NCBI GenBank assembly: GCA_938003575.1
Contig: CALKYG010000366.1
Span: forward strand, 1-16,171
DNA from: an uncultured Alphaproteobacteria bacterium
GTDB taxonomy: Bacteria > Pseudomonadota > Alphaproteobacteria > Caulobacterales > Parvularculaceae
Reading direction: 5' to 3'
Length of the DNA stretch: 16,171 nucleotides
Shown: piece by piece, positions 15,782-16,171 of the stretch
Layout of the letters: each line of letters starts with the position of its first letter
Position numbering within the stretch: the first letter of the stretch is position 1
Made by a program: the position numbers and the translations under genes
Notes under the pieces: model-generated
Told to the model about the DNA's origin: nothing
Database searches by the model: none
Seen by the model: the letters and a program-made list of their open reading frames with translations, nothing else

Positions 15782-15838
15782 GCGCCCTTTCTCCGGGCGG
15801 CCTGTCCGCTATCATGCCGGCATTCAAAGGAGCGTTCC

Positions 15839-16171
15839 ATGGATTTCGCCTATTCGCCCCGCTGCAAGGAGTATCTTTCCCGCGTATCCGCATTCATGGA
15901 CAAGCATGTCTATGAGGGCGAAGAAATCTACGAGCGTCAGCACCAGGCATTCGGCCCGGGCGAAGGCCGCTGGAAGGTTCCGCCGATCATTGAGGAGCTC
16001 AAAGCCAGGGCGAAAGCTGAAGGGCTTTGGAACATGTTCCACCCGAATCCGAAATTCGGCCCCGGATTGTCAAACGCCGACTACGCGCCGGTCGCTGAAT
16101 TGACCGGCCGCTGCCATATCGCGCCGGAGGTTTTCAACTGCGCCGCGCCCGATACCGGCAATATGGAAGTG
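15839..16171 (+). CDS. Acyl-CoA dehydrogenase, N-terminal part (runs off the window)
   Basis: The ATG at 15839 has AAGGAG (15827-15832) 6 nt upstream, and 111 codons are read to the window end without a stop. The N-terminus (FAYSPRCKEYLSRVSAFMDKHVY) is the first helical segment of flavin-dependent acyl-CoA dehydrogenases. The segment ending PEVFNCAAPDTGNMEV (96-111) is typical of the ACAD10/ACAD11-like subgroup, which acts on long or unusual (including 4-hydroxy) acyl-CoAs in eukaryotes. The enzyme would oxidise acyl-CoA to trans-2-enoyl-CoA, passing electrons to ETF. The catalytic base lies in the missing part, so chain-length preference cannot be judged. It is transcribed divergently from the kinase. 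Confidence 0.88.
   Translation, partial: MDFAYSPRCKEYLSRVSAFMDKHVYEGEEIYERQHQAFGPGEGRWKVPPIIEELKARAKAEGLWNMFHPNPKFGPGLSNADYAPVAELTGRCHIAPEVFNCAAPDTGNMEV

Overview
The window reads as chromosomal housekeeping DNA from a GC-rich Gram-negative bacterium, most likely an alphaproteobacterium. The pointers are the gene set (an Entner-Doudoroff operon with glk inside it, and aroK-aroB divergent from an xerD-accA group), the alphaproteobacterial look of the proteins, and a dense, compact layout. Assignment to a Caulobacterales/Hyphomonadaceae/Parvularculales-type lineage is inference only. No mobile element, CRISPR array, phage gene or toxin-antitoxin pair is visible.

Layout. Bases 1-2837 (minus strand) hold a tight group: aroK, aroB (4-nt overlap) and a CorC/HlyC-type CBS-domain membrane protein cut by the window's left edge. 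From a 129-bp divergent gap the plus strand carries a 42-residue single-span membrane peptide (too short for routine gene calling), an exported alanine-rich protein of unknown function that overlaps it by 8 nt, then xerD (4-nt overlap) and accA. A convergent SIMPL-domain periplasmic protein (minus strand) ends this block. A CAU-anticodon tRNA follows at 7684-7759.

Bases 8078-13683 form one compact operon, zwf-pgl-edd-glk-eda, in which neighbours overlap or lie 10 nt apart. Together these enzymes carry glucose to glucose-6-phosphate (Glk), 6-phosphogluconolactone (Zwf), 6-phosphogluconate (Pgl), KDPG (Edd), and pyruvate plus glyceraldehyde-3-phosphate (Eda): a complete Entner-Doudoroff route from free glucose. 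The 318-bp gap before zwf has an inverted repeat and two mutually exclusive hairpins that could be regulatory.

After eda come a secernin-like peptidase C69 protein (plus), a P-loop kinase of the plant-type D-glycerate 3-kinase family (minus, its 3' end overlapping the secernin gene's 3' end by 20 bp), and the divergently transcribed start of an acyl-CoA dehydrogenase that runs off the right edge.

I found no convincing undescribed multi-gene system. The least explained parts are the small membrane peptide plus exported alanine-rich protein (2967-4695) and the leader structures before aroK and zwf.
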